Shown: piece by piece, positions 38,487 through 48,341 of the stretch | How the letters are laid out: each line of letters begins with the position of its first letter | Numbering within the stretch: position 1 is the stretch's first letter | NCBI GenBank assembly: GCA_947386115.1 | Contig: CANDNO010000003.1 | Coordinates: 1 to 64,000, forward strand | Direction: 5' to 3' | From: an uncultured Muribaculaceae bacterium | GTDB taxonomy: Bacteria > Bacteroidota > Bacteroidia > Bacteroidales > Muribaculaceae | DNA length: 64,000 bases | Position numbers and translations under genes: made by a program | Notes under the pieces: generated by a model | Database searches by the model: none | What the model saw: the letters and a program-made list of their open reading frames with translations, nothing else | Told to the model about the DNA's origin: nothing

Positions 38487-40046
38487 CTATTCAACTACCC
38501 AATTCTCAATGGTACGAGTTTTGTTAGAGAATGAAGCGGCGATTTTCACAACCTGCCGACCATCGGCTTTGAACGGCAGAGCATACTGCTTATCGTCAAT
38601 CTGCTCCATGGCAACATGAGCCGGACGCTCAAGCTTGAACTCCATGACATACACATATTCGGCAGTCTCCATAACCAAGTCAATCCTACCGTTGCTCGTC
38701 TGATACTCAGTGTGAACCGTCAGTCCAACAAGGCTCGATACCAAGTACATCATATTACGGTAGTGCAACTCGAGCAATGCCGGGTCACTCTTATGGAACG
38801 GAATTTTAGCAAACAGACTCTGCAGACTACCCATGAATCCATCAACATTGCCGCTCATGGCATTCCTCACAAAGTTATTGATAAACGACGTGGATTGCTC
38901 CCCCGACATACAGCCGTAACTGGGCAACAGCCACTTAAGGAAACAGTCCTCAACCTCACGGTTGGGATAGCCCAGGAATGCCGTAGCAAACAACGGGTCC
39001 ATACGTTTAATCGTGAGGTAACCGCTCTGATACATCATCGGGACGGCATCTCTTGGTGTTACGACCGACCCCGTGAGCATCATCGGGTCATACTCGATGT
39101 CTCCATTAAGTTTCGACAAGTCATAATCATTTGACTGCAAAAGCTTAATAAGAAAAGTAGGCGTACCGGTGCTGAACCAGTAGTTACTGATATTCGACGA
39201 AGCCAGTGCACTCAAAACACTGAATGGATTATACACGTCGGTAAGATTATCCGAGAAATGATAACCGTCATAATTAACCTTCAACGACGAGAAAGCCTCA
39301 TCGACACTTATACGGCGGGCAGCGGCAAGTTTACCTATTCCTTGATTGAAAGTCTTGTGCAGTTCGTCCTCTGTAATACCACATACGGCATCAAACTCAT
39401 TATCCATCGAGATGTCGCGCAGGTTATTCAGATCGCTGAAAACGCTTACTTTTCCAAATCTTGTGACACCCGTGAGGAATACAAAGCGCAGGAACTGGTC
39501 GGCGCTCTTGAGAACACCATAGAATGACTTCAAGATTCCGCAATATTTATCCTGAAGCTCGATGTCATCGATAGTCTGCAACAGCGGTTTGTCATACTCA
39601 TCGATGAGAACAACCACCTTACGCCCCGTCGAAGCGTTGGCCGAGCGTATAAGACTCATAAAACGGTCATCAACAGGCATGCCGCTATTATTGATGCCGT
39701 ATAAATGCTCGTAGTGCTCAAGGTTAAATTCAATGATGTCGACAAGACTCTTTTCATCTACATAATTCTTACTGTTCAGGTCGATATGTATAACAGGATA
39801 TTCGAGCCAGTCATGATTATATTTTTCAATTGCGAGCCCGTTAAAAAGCCTTCTTTTACCTTTGAAAAATGCCTCGATTGTCGACAACAGCAGGCTCTTG
39901 CCAAAACGACGCGGACGACTCAGGAAGTAATAACCGCTTCCCGAGACAATCTTTTGTATGTATTCGGTCTTATCGACATAAACAAAGCCACCGTCGCGTA
40001 GCTTCTCAAACGTCTGGATGCCGATAGGATATAGAACCTCTTTCAT
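38487..40046 (-). CDS. AAA-ATPase-like/PD-(D/E)XK nuclease family protein (copy 1)
   Basis: A 519-residue protein of the AAA-ATPase_like plus PDDEXK_9 family, abundant in gut Bacteroidales and without a firm role. Residues 1-55 hold the family opening (YPIGIQTFEKLR) and a P-loop variant SRPRRFGKS (44-51) lacking the usual first Gly. Walker B is VVVLIDEYDKP with D149-E150. The C-terminal nuclease core has D456 and E469-F-K471. It is a single-gene unit on the strand opposite to its neighbours, with its own promoter. Related to the gene at 49258-50814. Confidence 0.88.
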   Translation of the reverse strand: MKEVLYPIGIQTFEKLRDGGFVYVDKTEYIQKIVSGSGYYFLSRPRRFGKSLLLSTIEAFFKGKRRLFNGLAIEKYNHDWLEYPVIHIDLNSKNYVDEKSLVDIIEFNLEHYEHLYGINNSGMPVDDRFMSLIRSANASTGRKVVVLIDEYDKPLLQTIDDIELQDKYCGILKSFYGVLKSADQFLRFVFLTGVTRFGKVSVFSDLNNLRDISMDNEFDAVCGITEDELHKTFNQGIGKLAAARRISVDEAFSSLKVNYDGYHFSDNLTDVYNPFSVLSALASSNISNYWFSTGTPTFLIKLLQSNDYDLSKLNGDIEYDPMMLTGSVVTPRDAVPMMYQSGYLTIKRMDPLFATAFLGYPNREVEDCFLKWLLPSYGCMSGEQSTSFINNFVRNAMSGNVDGFMGSLQSLFAKIPFHKSDPALLELHYRNMMYLVSSLVGLTVHTEYQTSNGRIDLVMETAEYVYVMEFKLERPAHVAMEQIDDKQYALPFKADGRQVVKIAASFSNKTRTIENWVVE

Positions 40047-40071
40047 ATTGTTGAGCTATAGATTTCTAATG

Positions 40072-40103
40072 CAAATATATGGAAGATATAGCTAAGGTGC
40101 AAA
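40072..40103 (-). promoter_or_regulatory. Promoter of AAA gene copy 1
   Basis: On the minus strand: TTTG (40103-40100), a 20-base spacer, TATATTTG (40079-40072), 25 bases before the start codon. A complete match to the Bacteroidetes consensus. Confidence 0.75.
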
Positions 40104-40145
40104 TCAAATAGGGGAAATGGGTAGGCGAGTGTCGAAAAAAATCGC

Positions 40146-40153
40146 TATATTTG
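40146..40153 (+). promoter_or_regulatory. -7 element for dxr
   Basis: TATATTTG, 24 bases before the dxr ATG at 40178. It overlaps a TTG that would otherwise be an in-frame upstream start, which argues for the ATG. No clear -33 box. Confidence 0.55.
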
Positions 40154-40177
40154 CAATTCAGTTTAGAATGCCGAAAA

Positions 40178-41338
40178 ATGTACTCACCAAAACGAATTGC
40201 TATACTTGGTTCGACCGGTTCCATAGGTACTCAGACTCTCGATGTGACTTCTCACTACCCCGAGTTGTTTGAAGTTACAGTGCTCATCGCCGGGAGCAAG
40301 GTCGACACTCTCATACAACAGGCTATCGCCCGCCGTCCGCGCATGGCGATCATTGCCGACGAATCAAAATATCTCAAACTCAAGGATGCCCTCGAGCCGC
40401 TTGGCATCATGACCGCGGCCGGCCCGCAGGCCATCGCCGACGCTATGGCCCTCGACTTTGTCGACACCGTGGTCACGGCTACCGTAGGCTACAGCGGCCT
40501 CGCCCCCACCCTGCGCGCTATCGCAGCCGGCAAGGACATCGCCCTGGCCAACAAGGAAACCCTCGTGGTGGCCGGCGACATCGTGACCCGCGCCCTCAAG
40601 GAATCTGAGTCGCGCGTCATTCCGGTCGACTCTGAGCACTCGGCCATCTACCAGTGCCTCGCAGGCGAAGACCGCTCGCGCGTAAAGCAGCTCATCATCA
40701 CAGCCTCGGGCGGCCCGTTCCGCAACATGCCGGCCGACCGACTCGAATCGGTCACCGTGGCCGATGCCCTTCACCACCCCAACTGGTCGATGGGTGCCAA
40801 AATCACAATCGACTCGGCTACGATGGTCAACAAGGCTTTTGAGATTATCGAAGCCCGCTGGCTCTTCGACATGGAGCCCTCACGCATCAGAGCCGTCGTT
40901 CACCCCCAGTCGATAATCCACTCCATGGTCGAGTTTGTCGACGGAGCCATCAAGGCCCAGCTCGGCACCCCCGACATGCGCCTGCCCATACGCTATGCCC
41001 TTGGCGATGCAACCCGCCTCCACTCGGGCGACCCGGCACTGTCGCTCGAAGCCATGTCGCAGCTCACATTCGAGCGTCCCGACGCCGAGCGTTTCCCGGC
41101 CATCAAGCTTGGACACTACGCCCTCGAGCGCGGCGGCAACACGGCGTGCGTAATCAACGCCGCCAACGAGATTGCCGTAGCCGCGTTCCTCAACAACCGC
41201 ATCAAATTCACCGACATATACCGACTCATCACCCGCACGCTCGACACCGTACCCTTCATCGCCGAGCCTGCCTATGACGACTACGTAGCCACCAACGCCG
41301 AGGCCCGTCGCATAACCGAAGAATTTATAAAAGCATAA
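40178..41338 (+). CDS. dxr: 1-deoxy-D-xylulose 5-phosphate reductoisomerase
   Basis: The second step of the MEP isoprenoid pathway: it converts DXP to MEP with NADPH. It has 386 residues from the ATG at 40178. The NADPH-binding GSTGSIG follows at once; metal ligands are in VDSEHSAIYQCL, and the flexible active-site loop contains SMGAKITIDSATMVNK. The C-terminal four-helix part is complete. rseP follows after 6 bases, the same neighbour as in many bacteria. Confidence 0.96.
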   Translation: MYSPKRIAILGSTGSIGTQTLDVTSHYPELFEVTVLIAGSKVDTLIQQAIARRPRMAIIADESKYLKLKDALEPLGIMTAAGPQAIADAMALDFVDTVVTATVGYSGLAPTLRAIAAGKDIALANKETLVVAGDIVTRALKESESRVIPVDSEHSAIYQCLAGEDRSRVKQLIITASGGPFRNMPADRLESVTVADALHHPNWSMGAKITIDSATMVNKAFEIIEARWLFDMEPSRIRAVVHPQSIIHSMVEFVDGAIKAQLGTPDMRLPIRYALGDATRLHSGDPALSLEAMSQLTFERPDAERFPAIKLGHYALERGGNTACVINAANEIAVAAFLNNRIKFTDIYRLITRTLDTVPFIAEPAYDDYVATNAEARRITEEFIKA

Positions 41339-41344
41339 TCCCCG

Positions 41345-42715
41345 ATGGAAACATTTCTCATAAAGGCCGCCCAACTTGTTCTTGCACTGGCCATGCTCAT
41401 TATCATCCACGAGGGTGGACACTACTTTTTCGCACGTGTTTTCGGCATCAAGGTCGAGAAATTCTACCTCTTTTTCGATCCTTGGTTCTCGCTGCTTAGC
41501 TGGAAGCCCAAAGCCCGCAAGACACCCAAACTCGACAAGCACGGCAACCCGCGTGCCACATGGCGCGACACCCGCTACGGCATAGGCTGGATTCCGCTCG
41601 GCGGCTACGTCAAGATTGCCGGCATGATTGACGAGTCGATGGACAAGGAGCAGATGGCCCAGCCAGCCAAGTCATGGGAGTTCCGCTCCAAGCCCGCCTG
41701 GCAGCGCCTGCTGGTGATGATCGGCGGCGTGCTCATGAACTTCATCCTCGCCATCCTCATTTACATTGGCATCGCCTGGTACTGGGGCGCACCGAGCGTA
41801 CCCTTCGAACGCGCCTACCTAGGCTACGACTTTGCACCACAGGCTATCGAAGCCGGTTTCCGCAACGGCGACATCCCTCTGAGCGCCGACGGCAAGCATC
41901 TCGATGCATCCGACCCCAACTGCATCATGAACATGGTGATGGCCCACGATGTCACCGTGCTGCGCAACAACACCGACACCGTCACAATCACCCTGCCCGA
42001 GAAATTTCCCCTCATGCTCAACGACTCGGTGCCCTTCATCGCGATGCGACAGCCCGTCGTAGTGCAGGAGTTGGTTAACGGCGAACCCGCCATAGAAGCC
42101 GGTCTGCAACCCGGCGACCGCCTGCTCACCGTGGCCGGCAAGAACGCACAGGACTACGGCACATTCACACAGCTTCTTAAGGAGAACGCCCAGCGCTCGA
42201 CTCCCATGACCCTGATACGCGACAACGACACAATCACCGTCAACGCCACCCCCACAGCTGCCGGCAAGCTCGGCTTCAAGCTCGCCAATCCTTACGACGT
42301 CTACGGCTACGACAATATCAACTACACGTTCTTCGAATCGATTCCCGTAGGCATAGGCAACGGCGTCGACAAGCTCACCGGCTACGTCAAGTCGCTCAAA
42401 TTCGTCTTCACCAAAGAGGGCGCTCAGAGCGTGGGAGGATTCGGTGCTATCGGCAGCCTGTTCCCGGCCAAGTGGGACTGGCGCACATTCTGGGAAATGG
42501 CAGCATTCCTGTCGATAATCCTCGCATTCATGAACATACTGCCCATACCGGCGCTCGACGGCGGCCACGTGATGTTCGTCCTGTGGGAGATAATCACCCG
42601 CCGCAAGCCCTCCGAGAAGGTTCTCGAAAATGCCCAGATGATAGGAATGTGCCTCCTCTTAGCGCTGCTCATTTATGCTAACTTTAACGATATATATCGA
42701 TTCCTGATAAAATGA
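41345..42715 (+). CDS. rseP: RseP-like site-2 intramembrane metalloprotease
   Basis: A 456-residue M50 protease that cleaves membrane-bound anti-sigma factors or signal-peptide remnants. The Zn motif HEGGH is at residues 22-26 in TM1, and the third ligand is in LDGGH at 404-408. A PDZ-like domain lies at about residues 230-290 (EAGLQPGDRLLTVAGKNAQD), with a probable degenerate one before it. About four TM segments. It overlaps the next gene by 4 bases (ATGA). Confidence 0.94.
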   Translation: METFLIKAAQLVLALAMLIIIHEGGHYFFARVFGIKVEKFYLFFDPWFSLLSWKPKARKTPKLDKHGNPRATWRDTRYGIGWIPLGGYVKIAGMIDESMDKEQMAQPAKSWEFRSKPAWQRLLVMIGGVLMNFILAILIYIGIAWYWGAPSVPFERAYLGYDFAPQAIEAGFRNGDIPLSADGKHLDASDPNCIMNMVMAHDVTVLRNNTDTVTITLPEKFPLMLNDSVPFIAMRQPVVVQELVNGEPAIEAGLQPGDRLLTVAGKNAQDYGTFTQLLKENAQRSTPMTLIRDNDTITVNATPTAAGKLGFKLANPYDVYGYDNINYTFFESIPVGIGNGVDKLTGYVKSLKFVFTKEGAQSVGGFGAIGSLFPAKWDWRTFWEMAAFLSIILAFMNILPIPALDGGHVMFVLWEIITRRKPSEKVLENAQMIGMCLLLALLIYANFNDIYRFLIK

Positions 42716-43896
42716 AATATCCGGTAATACAACTCAAACGAGGCAAAGAAGAGTCGCTCGACCGCTTTCATCCCTGGGTTTTCTCGGGTGCCATCGCCAA
42801 GCTGCCCGACGGTATCGAAGAGGGCGATGTGGTCATAGTCAAGGCGTTCGACGACCGCACGATAGGCGTAGGCCACTACCAGATAGGCAGCATAGCCGTG
42901 CGCATGCTCGACTTCGGCCTCACCGAGATTGACAAGACATACTACACTGACCGCCTTGCCGCCGCACTGAGACTGCGCAAGGCTCTCGGCCTCGAACGCC
43001 CCGACAACAACGCCTACCGCCTCGTCCACGGCGAGGGTGATTTCCTGCCCGGACTTGTTGTTGACGTCTACGGCGACACGGCTGTCGTCCAGGCCCACAG
43101 CCCCGGTATGCACTATGCCCGCAACATCATAGCTGAGAGCCTCGTAGGCCTCGAGGGACTGCCTGTTAAAAACGTTTATTACAAATCAGAGACCACCCTG
43201 CCCTACAAGGCTCATCTCGACCCCCAGAACACCTATCTCATAGGACGCGCCGACACCGACGTAGCCATTGAAAACGGGCTGAAGTTTCATGTCGACTGGC
43301 TTCGCGGACAGAAAACCGGATTCTTCGTCGACCAGCGTGACAACCGCGCACTGCTCGAGCGTTTCTCGGCCGGACGCCGCGTTCTGAACATGTTCTGCTA
43401 TACGGGCGGTTTCTCGGTCTACGCCATGCGCGGCGGAGCGACCAAGGTCGAGTCGGTCGACTCGTCGGAGAAAGCGATCTCGCTCACTGACGCCAACATC
43501 GAGCTCAACTATCCCGGCGATCCCCGCCACCACTCCACAGCCATCGATGCCTTCAAGTATCTCGACGAGATGGAGAGCGGCGCCTACGATCTCATCGTGC
43601 TCGACCCGCCTGCATTTGCCAAACACCGCTCGGCTCTGGGCAACGCCCTTCGCGGCTACCAGCGTCTCAACGCCAAGGCATTCGAGAAGATAGCTCCCGG
43701 CGGCATCCTGTTCACATTCTCCTGCTCACAGGCCGTGAACAAGGAGCAGTTCCGCCTCGCCGTGTTCACTGCCGCCGCCCGCTCTCGCCGCCGTGTGCGC
43801 ATCCTCCACCAGCTCACTCAGCCGGCCGACCACCCCGTCAACATCTACCACCCCGAGGGCGAGTATCTCAAAGGACTCATACTGTATGTCGAGTAG
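42712..43896 (+). CDS. Class I SAM-dependent rRNA methyltransferase, RlmI-like
   Basis: A 394-residue protein with an N-terminal PUA domain (about 1-75), a central EEHEE-like part, and a Rossmann methyltransferase domain (about 200-394). SAM-binding motif VLNMFCYTGGFSVYA is near residue 224, and the DPPAF motif starts at D298. A Cys in FSCSQAV matches m5C-type enzymes such as RlmI, which methylates 23S rRNA C1962. The family also contains RlmK-like enzymes, so the exact site is not certain. Coupled to rseP. Confidence 0.88.
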   Translation: MKYPVIQLKRGKEESLDRFHPWVFSGAIAKLPDGIEEGDVVIVKAFDDRTIGVGHYQIGSIAVRMLDFGLTEIDKTYYTDRLAAALRLRKALGLERPDNNAYRLVHGEGDFLPGLVVDVYGDTAVVQAHSPGMHYARNIIAESLVGLEGLPVKNVYYKSETTLPYKAHLDPQNTYLIGRADTDVAIENGLKFHVDWLRGQKTGFFVDQRDNRALLERFSAGRRVLNMFCYTGGFSVYAMRGGATKVESVDSSEKAISLTDANIELNYPGDPRHHSTAIDAFKYLDEMESGAYDLIVLDPPAFAKHRSALGNALRGYQRLNAKAFEKIAPGGILFTFSCSQAVNKEQFRLAVFTAAARSRRRVRILHQLTQPADHPVNIYHPEGEYLKGLILYVE

Positions 43897-43961
43897 CCGC
43901 TCGATGGTATAAAGTATTAAATATTCTGCTTCTTATAACAAATTAAATATTATCACATTAT

Positions 43962-45971
43962 ATGTCAAAATTTACTACCATGGCAACCTGTGTAGCAATA
44001 ACTGCCGCTCTCACCGCCTGCCGCGGAAATGTCGATGACAAGTTTGATTATCACGTTGACCGCTTTGAGGATATCGAGGTACTTCGCTACAAAGTGCCCG
44101 ACTTCGAGAATCTCACTCTCGACCAGAAAAAACTTGTGTATCACCTCACCGAGGCCGCTCTTGCCGGACGCGACATCCTGTGGGACCAGAACGGTAAATA
44201 CAACCTGAGCACCCGCCGCCTGCTCGAGGATGTCTACACCGGTTACAAAGGTGACCGTGAGGACCCCGAATTCAAGGCTTTCGAGACTTACCTCAAGCAG
44301 GTGTGGTTTGCCAACGGTCTGCACCACCACTACTCGATGGACAAGTTCACGCCCAAGTTCTCACAGGCATGGCTTGAGGCTCAGGTAGAGGCACTCCCCA
44401 TGAATCTGAAAGAGGGTCTCGACACCGACATCATATATCAATACATCTTCGACCCTGCCTTCCTGGCCAAGCGCGTCAACCAGGCCGCCGGCGAGGACCT
44501 CATCGTCACATCGGCCGTGAACATGTATGACGGCGTGACGCAGGAGCAGGTCGAGAAATACTATGCCGCACTCAAGGACACTACCGACCTCACCCCCATC
44601 TCATACGGCCTCAACACCCGCGTCACTGTCGATGCCGACGGTAACGTCATCGAGCAGCAGTACCGTGTGGGCGGTCTTTACAGCGAGGCTATCGAACGTA
44701 TAGTCAACCATCTGGGCGAAGCTGCAAAATATGCCGAGAACGACGCTCAGCGCACGAGCATCGAGCAGCTTATCGAGTATTACCGTACAGGCGACCTGAA
44801 GATGTTTGACGAGTATTCGATCACCTGGGCCGGCGACACAGCCTCTCGTGTCGACTTCATCAACGGCTTCATCGAGAGCTACGGCGACCCCCTGGGCATG
44901 ACCGGCTCGTGGGAATCGATCGTCAACTTCAAGAACAACGAGGCTTCGGAGCGCACCGAGACCCTGTCGGCCAACGCACAGTGGTTTGAGGACCACTCGC
45001 CCGTTAACCCCGAGTTCCGCAAACCCGAGGTTAAAGGAGTGTCGGCCAAGGTTATCACTGCCGCCATACTTGCCGGAGACGCCTACCCTGCCACACCTAT
45101 AGGCATCAACCTGCCCAACGCCAACTGGATACGTGCAGCCCACGGTTCTAAATCGGTAACCATCGAGAACATCACCCAGGCCTACGATGCCGCCTCACAC
45201 GGCAACGGCTTCAACGAGGAGTTTGTTCCTGATGCCGAGACCCGCCAGCTTCTTGATGACTACCTCTTCATCACCGACAACCTGCACACCGACCTGCACG
45301 AGTGCCTCGGTCACGGCTCGGGCCGCATCATGCCCGGTGTCGACCCCGACGCTCTCAAGGCCCACGGTTCTACCCTCGAGGAGACCCGCGCCGATCTCTT
45401 CGCGCTCTACTACCTCGCCGACCCCAAGCTCATCGAACTGAGCCTGCTCGACAACCCCGAGGCATATAAAGCCGAGTACTACAAGTTCATGCTCAACGGC
45501 CTCATGACCCAGCTGCAGCGCATCGAGCCGGGCAAGGACATCGAGGAGGCACACATGCGCAACCGCGCCCTCATCTCACGCTGGGCTATGGAACATGGCG
45601 CAGCCGACAATGTTGTAGTAATGGAAAAACGCGACGGCAAGACCTACCTCGTAATCAACGACTACGAGAAGCTCCGCGACCTCTTCGGCCAGCTCCTCGG
45701 CGAGATACAGCGCATCAAGAGCGAGGGCGACTACGAAGCCGGCGCAGCACTCGTTGAACAGTATGCCGTAAAAGTCGATCCCGAACTCCACCGCGAGATT
45801 CTCGACCGCTACGCTACGCTCACCATCGCTCCCTACAAGGGATTCGTCAACCCCGTCTACACGGCCGTTACCGACAGCGAGGGTAACATCACCGACGTGA
45901 CCGTAGACTACTCGGAAGGCTACGCCGACCAGATGCTCCGTTACTCGCGCGACTATTCAACTGTAAAGTGA
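43962..45971 (+). CDS. Dipeptidyl-peptidase III family (M49) lipoprotein
   Basis: A 669-residue zinc exopeptidase that removes dipeptides from N-termini. The M49 motif is HECLGH at residues 446-451, the variant with Cys known from the Bacteroides thetaiotaomicron enzyme; the third ligand lies in EETRADLFALYYL downstream. The N-terminus is a lipoprotein signal (hydrophobic stretch ending LTAC, Cys at residue 20), so the enzyme is anchored to a membrane, probably facing the periplasm. A 65-base gap separates it from the methyltransferase gene. Confidence 0.92.
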   Translation: MSKFTTMATCVAITAALTACRGNVDDKFDYHVDRFEDIEVLRYKVPDFENLTLDQKKLVYHLTEAALAGRDILWDQNGKYNLSTRRLLEDVYTGYKGDREDPEFKAFETYLKQVWFANGLHHHYSMDKFTPKFSQAWLEAQVEALPMNLKEGLDTDIIYQYIFDPAFLAKRVNQAAGEDLIVTSAVNMYDGVTQEQVEKYYAALKDTTDLTPISYGLNTRVTVDADGNVIEQQYRVGGLYSEAIERIVNHLGEAAKYAENDAQRTSIEQLIEYYRTGDLKMFDEYSITWAGDTASRVDFINGFIESYGDPLGMTGSWESIVNFKNNEASERTETLSANAQWFEDHSPVNPEFRKPEVKGVSAKVITAAILAGDAYPATPIGINLPNANWIRAAHGSKSVTIENITQAYDAASHGNGFNEEFVPDAETRQLLDDYLFITDNLHTDLHECLGHGSGRIMPGVDPDALKAHGSTLEETRADLFALYYLADPKLIELSLLDNPEAYKAEYYKFMLNGLMTQLQRIEPGKDIEEAHMRNRALISRWAMEHGAADNVVVMEKRDGKTYLVINDYEKLRDLFGQLLGEIQRIKSEGDYEAGAALVEQYAVKVDPELHREILDRYATLTIAPYKGFVNPVYTAVTDSEGNITDVTVDYSEGYADQMLRYSRDYSTVK

Positions 45972-46007
45972 ACCAAAACTAATTATAAACCAATTAACCT
46001 AATAACC

Positions 46008-48230
46008 ATGGTACAACCTATCTTCTGGATAGTGCCCGTAGCATCGCTCATAGCTTTGTTGCTCGCCTGGTATTTTTACCGCGGCATGAAGAAAGAGAGC
46101 GAGGGCACTGACCTCATGAAAAAAATCGCAGGCCACGTGCGCAAAGGCGCAATGTCCTACCTCAAGCAGCAGTACAAAATCGTAGGCATCGTTTTCCTGT
46201 GTCTCGTAGTGCTGTTTGGCGTGATGGCCTACTTCAACCTTCAGAATCCCTGGGTGCCCATCGCATTCCTCACCGGCGGCTTCTTCTCGGGCCTTGCAGG
46301 CTTCTTAGGCATGAAAACCGCTACCCACGCATCGGCCCGTACAGCCAATGCAGCCCGCGAGTCGCTCAACCGTGGCCTGCGTGTGGCTTTCCGCTCGGGT
46401 GCCGTTATGGGACTCGTTGTAGTGGGCCTCGGTCTGCTCGACATCTCCTTCTGGTATGTGCTCCTCAACTATGTCGAGACCGGCCTTGAAGGCACAACCA
46501 AGCTTTGCTTCATCACCACTACGATGCTTACATTCGGCATGGGTGCATCGACCCAGGCCCTGTTTGCCCGTGTGGGTGGTGGTATCTACACCAAGGCAGC
46601 CGACGTAGGCGCCGACCTCGTAGGTAAGGTCGAGGCAGGCATCCCCGAGGACGACCCCCGCAACCCCGCCACCATCGCCGACAACGTGGGCGACAACGTG
46701 GGCGACGTGGCCGGCATGGGTGCCGACCTCTATGAGAGCTACTGCGGCTCAATCCTTGCAACATCGGCACTCGGTGCAGCAGCCTACATGACATCGGGCG
46801 ACACCGACATGCAGTTCAAGGCAGTCGTAGCCCCCATGCTCATTGCCGCTGTTGGTATCATCCTGTCTATCATCGGTATATTCGCCGTGAAGACCAAGGA
46901 GAACGCCTCGATGAAGAATCTGCTCAACTCGCTCGCTGTGGGTACTAACCTCAGCTCGGTGCTCATCGTGGGAGCAACTTTCGGCATCCTCTACTGGCTC
47001 GGCATCGCCAACTGGGTTAACCTCTCGCTTGCCGTTGTCGTTGGTCTTCTCGTAGGTATCGTGATAGGCCGCGCAACCGAGTACTATACATCGCAGTCAT
47101 ACAAGCCCACCCAGCGCCTGTCGAAGAGCGGTGAAACCGGTCCTGCTACCGTAATCATCTCGGGCATAGGCCTCGGCATGGTATCTACCGCAATCCCCGT
47201 AATCTCGGTGGTTCTCGGCATCATCCTCTCTTACGGACTTGCCGCCAACTGGGTAATGAGCGACGTGAGCCACGGTCTCTACGGAATCGGTATCGCAGCC
47301 GTAGGTATGCTCTCGACCCTCGGCATCACCCTCGCCACCGACGCCTACGGCCCCATCGCCGACAATGCCGGCGGTAACGCCGAGATGGCCGGCCTGGGCA
47401 AGGAAGTGCGCCGTCGCACCGACGCTCTCGACTCGCTCGGCAACACCACAGCCGCTACTGGTAAAGGCTTCGCCATCGGCTCGGCCGCTCTCACCGGCCT
47501 CGCCCTTCTTGCCAGCTATATCGAAGAAATCCGCATCGGTCTCGACCGCGTAGGCACAGAGCTTCTGCAGCTCGGCACCACCATTGGTCCCGACGGCCAG
47601 GAAGTGGCTATCACCAAAGCTCTTCACGAAGCTACATTCACCGACTTCATGAACTACTACCATGTCGACCTCATGAACCCGATGGTACTCTCGGGCATGT
47701 TCATAGGCGCCATGATGGCATTCCTGTTCTGTGGTCTCACCATGAACGCCGTAGGTCGCGCCGCAGCCCACATGGTCGACGAAGTGCGCCGCCAGTTCCG
47801 CGAGATCAAGGGCATCCTCACAGGTGAGGGCGAGCCCGACTACGCACGTTGCGTACAGATCTCGACCAAGGGAGCACAGCGCGAGATGGTATTCCCCTCT
47901 ATTCTTGCCATCATCGCACCGATCGTGACCGGCCTGATATTCGGTGTGCCGGGTGTTATCGGTCTGCTCATCGGCGGTCTCTCGGCCGGATTCGTTCTCG
48001 CCGTGTTCATGGCCAACGCGGGCGGTGCATGGGACAACGCCAAGAAATATGTCGAGGAAGGCAACTTCGGCGGCAAGGGCAGCGATGTGCACAAAGCAAC
48101 CGTAGTTGGTGACACCGTAGGCGACCCCTTCAAGGATACATCGGGTCCCAGCCTCAACATCCTCATCAAACTCATGTCGATGGTAGCCATCGTGATGGCA
48201 GGCCTCACAGTTACCTGGAGCCTCCTGTAA
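46008..48230 (+). CDS. hppA: Membrane-bound pyrophosphatase, K+-dependent, probably Na+-pumping
   Basis: It couples hydrolysis of pyrophosphate to cation export. It has 740 residues and about 16 TM segments. The PPi-binding motif DVGADLVGKVE is at residues 199-209, followed by DDPRNPATIADNVGDNVGD. A482 and G485 (NTTAATG) are the residues of K+-dependent forms, where K+-independent ones have Lys and Thr. E243 in DLYES is at the position typical of Na+-PPases and not the +4 position of plant H+-PPases. Some Bacteroides enzymes pump both ions. A terminator follows. Confidence 0.94.
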   Translation: MVQPIFWIVPVASLIALLLAWYFYRGMKKESEGTDLMKKIAGHVRKGAMSYLKQQYKIVGIVFLCLVVLFGVMAYFNLQNPWVPIAFLTGGFFSGLAGFLGMKTATHASARTANAARESLNRGLRVAFRSGAVMGLVVVGLGLLDISFWYVLLNYVETGLEGTTKLCFITTTMLTFGMGASTQALFARVGGGIYTKAADVGADLVGKVEAGIPEDDPRNPATIADNVGDNVGDVAGMGADLYESYCGSILATSALGAAAYMTSGDTDMQFKAVVAPMLIAAVGIILSIIGIFAVKTKENASMKNLLNSLAVGTNLSSVLIVGATFGILYWLGIANWVNLSLAVVVGLLVGIVIGRATEYYTSQSYKPTQRLSKSGETGPATVIISGIGLGMVSTAIPVISVVLGIILSYGLAANWVMSDVSHGLYGIGIAAVGMLSTLGITLATDAYGPIADNAGGNAEMAGLGKEVRRRTDALDSLGNTTAATGKGFAIGSAALTGLALLASYIEEIRIGLDRVGTELLQLGTTIGPDGQEVAITKALHEATFTDFMNYYHVDLMNPMVLSGMFIGAMMAFLFCGLTMNAVGRAAAHMVDEVRRQFREIKGILTGEGEPDYARCVQISTKGAQREMVFPSILAIIAPIVTGLIFGVPGVIGLLIGGLSAGFVLAVFMANAGGAWDNAKKYVEEGNFGGKGSDVHKATVVGDTVGDPFKDTSGPSLNILIKLMSMVAIVMAGLTVTWSLL

Positions 48231-48254
48231 TCACTGAGCAAGAAATTATCCCTA

Positions 48255-48295
48255 CGGGGTCGCGGCTACACAAACAAGCCGCGGCCCCGTTTGTT
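48255..48295 (+). terminator. Rho-independent terminator of the pyrophosphatase gene
   Basis: A 12-base stem with one G-U pair (CGGGGTCGCGGC at 48255-48266, GCCGCGGCCCCG at 48278-48289), an 11-base loop, then TTTGTT. Confidence 0.88.
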
Positions 48296-48304
48296 ATATC
48301 CTAA

Positions 48305-48341
48305 AGACTATTTATTATTGAGCAGACTATTTATTATGAGC
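48305..48341 (+). repeat. Imperfect tandem duplication at the CDF gene start
   Basis: Two adjacent copies of about 18-19 bases beginning AGACTATTTATTAT; the first ends TGAGC after a TTG-like triplet, the second contains the ATG start of the CDF gene. One base differs by insertion. Confidence 0.6.

Noticed and set aside
38470..38495. Terminator at the end of AAA gene copy 1
   Set aside because: A 7-base hairpin (GAATAGC-GAG-GCTATTC) overlaps the stop codon, but no T-run follows on the minus strand.
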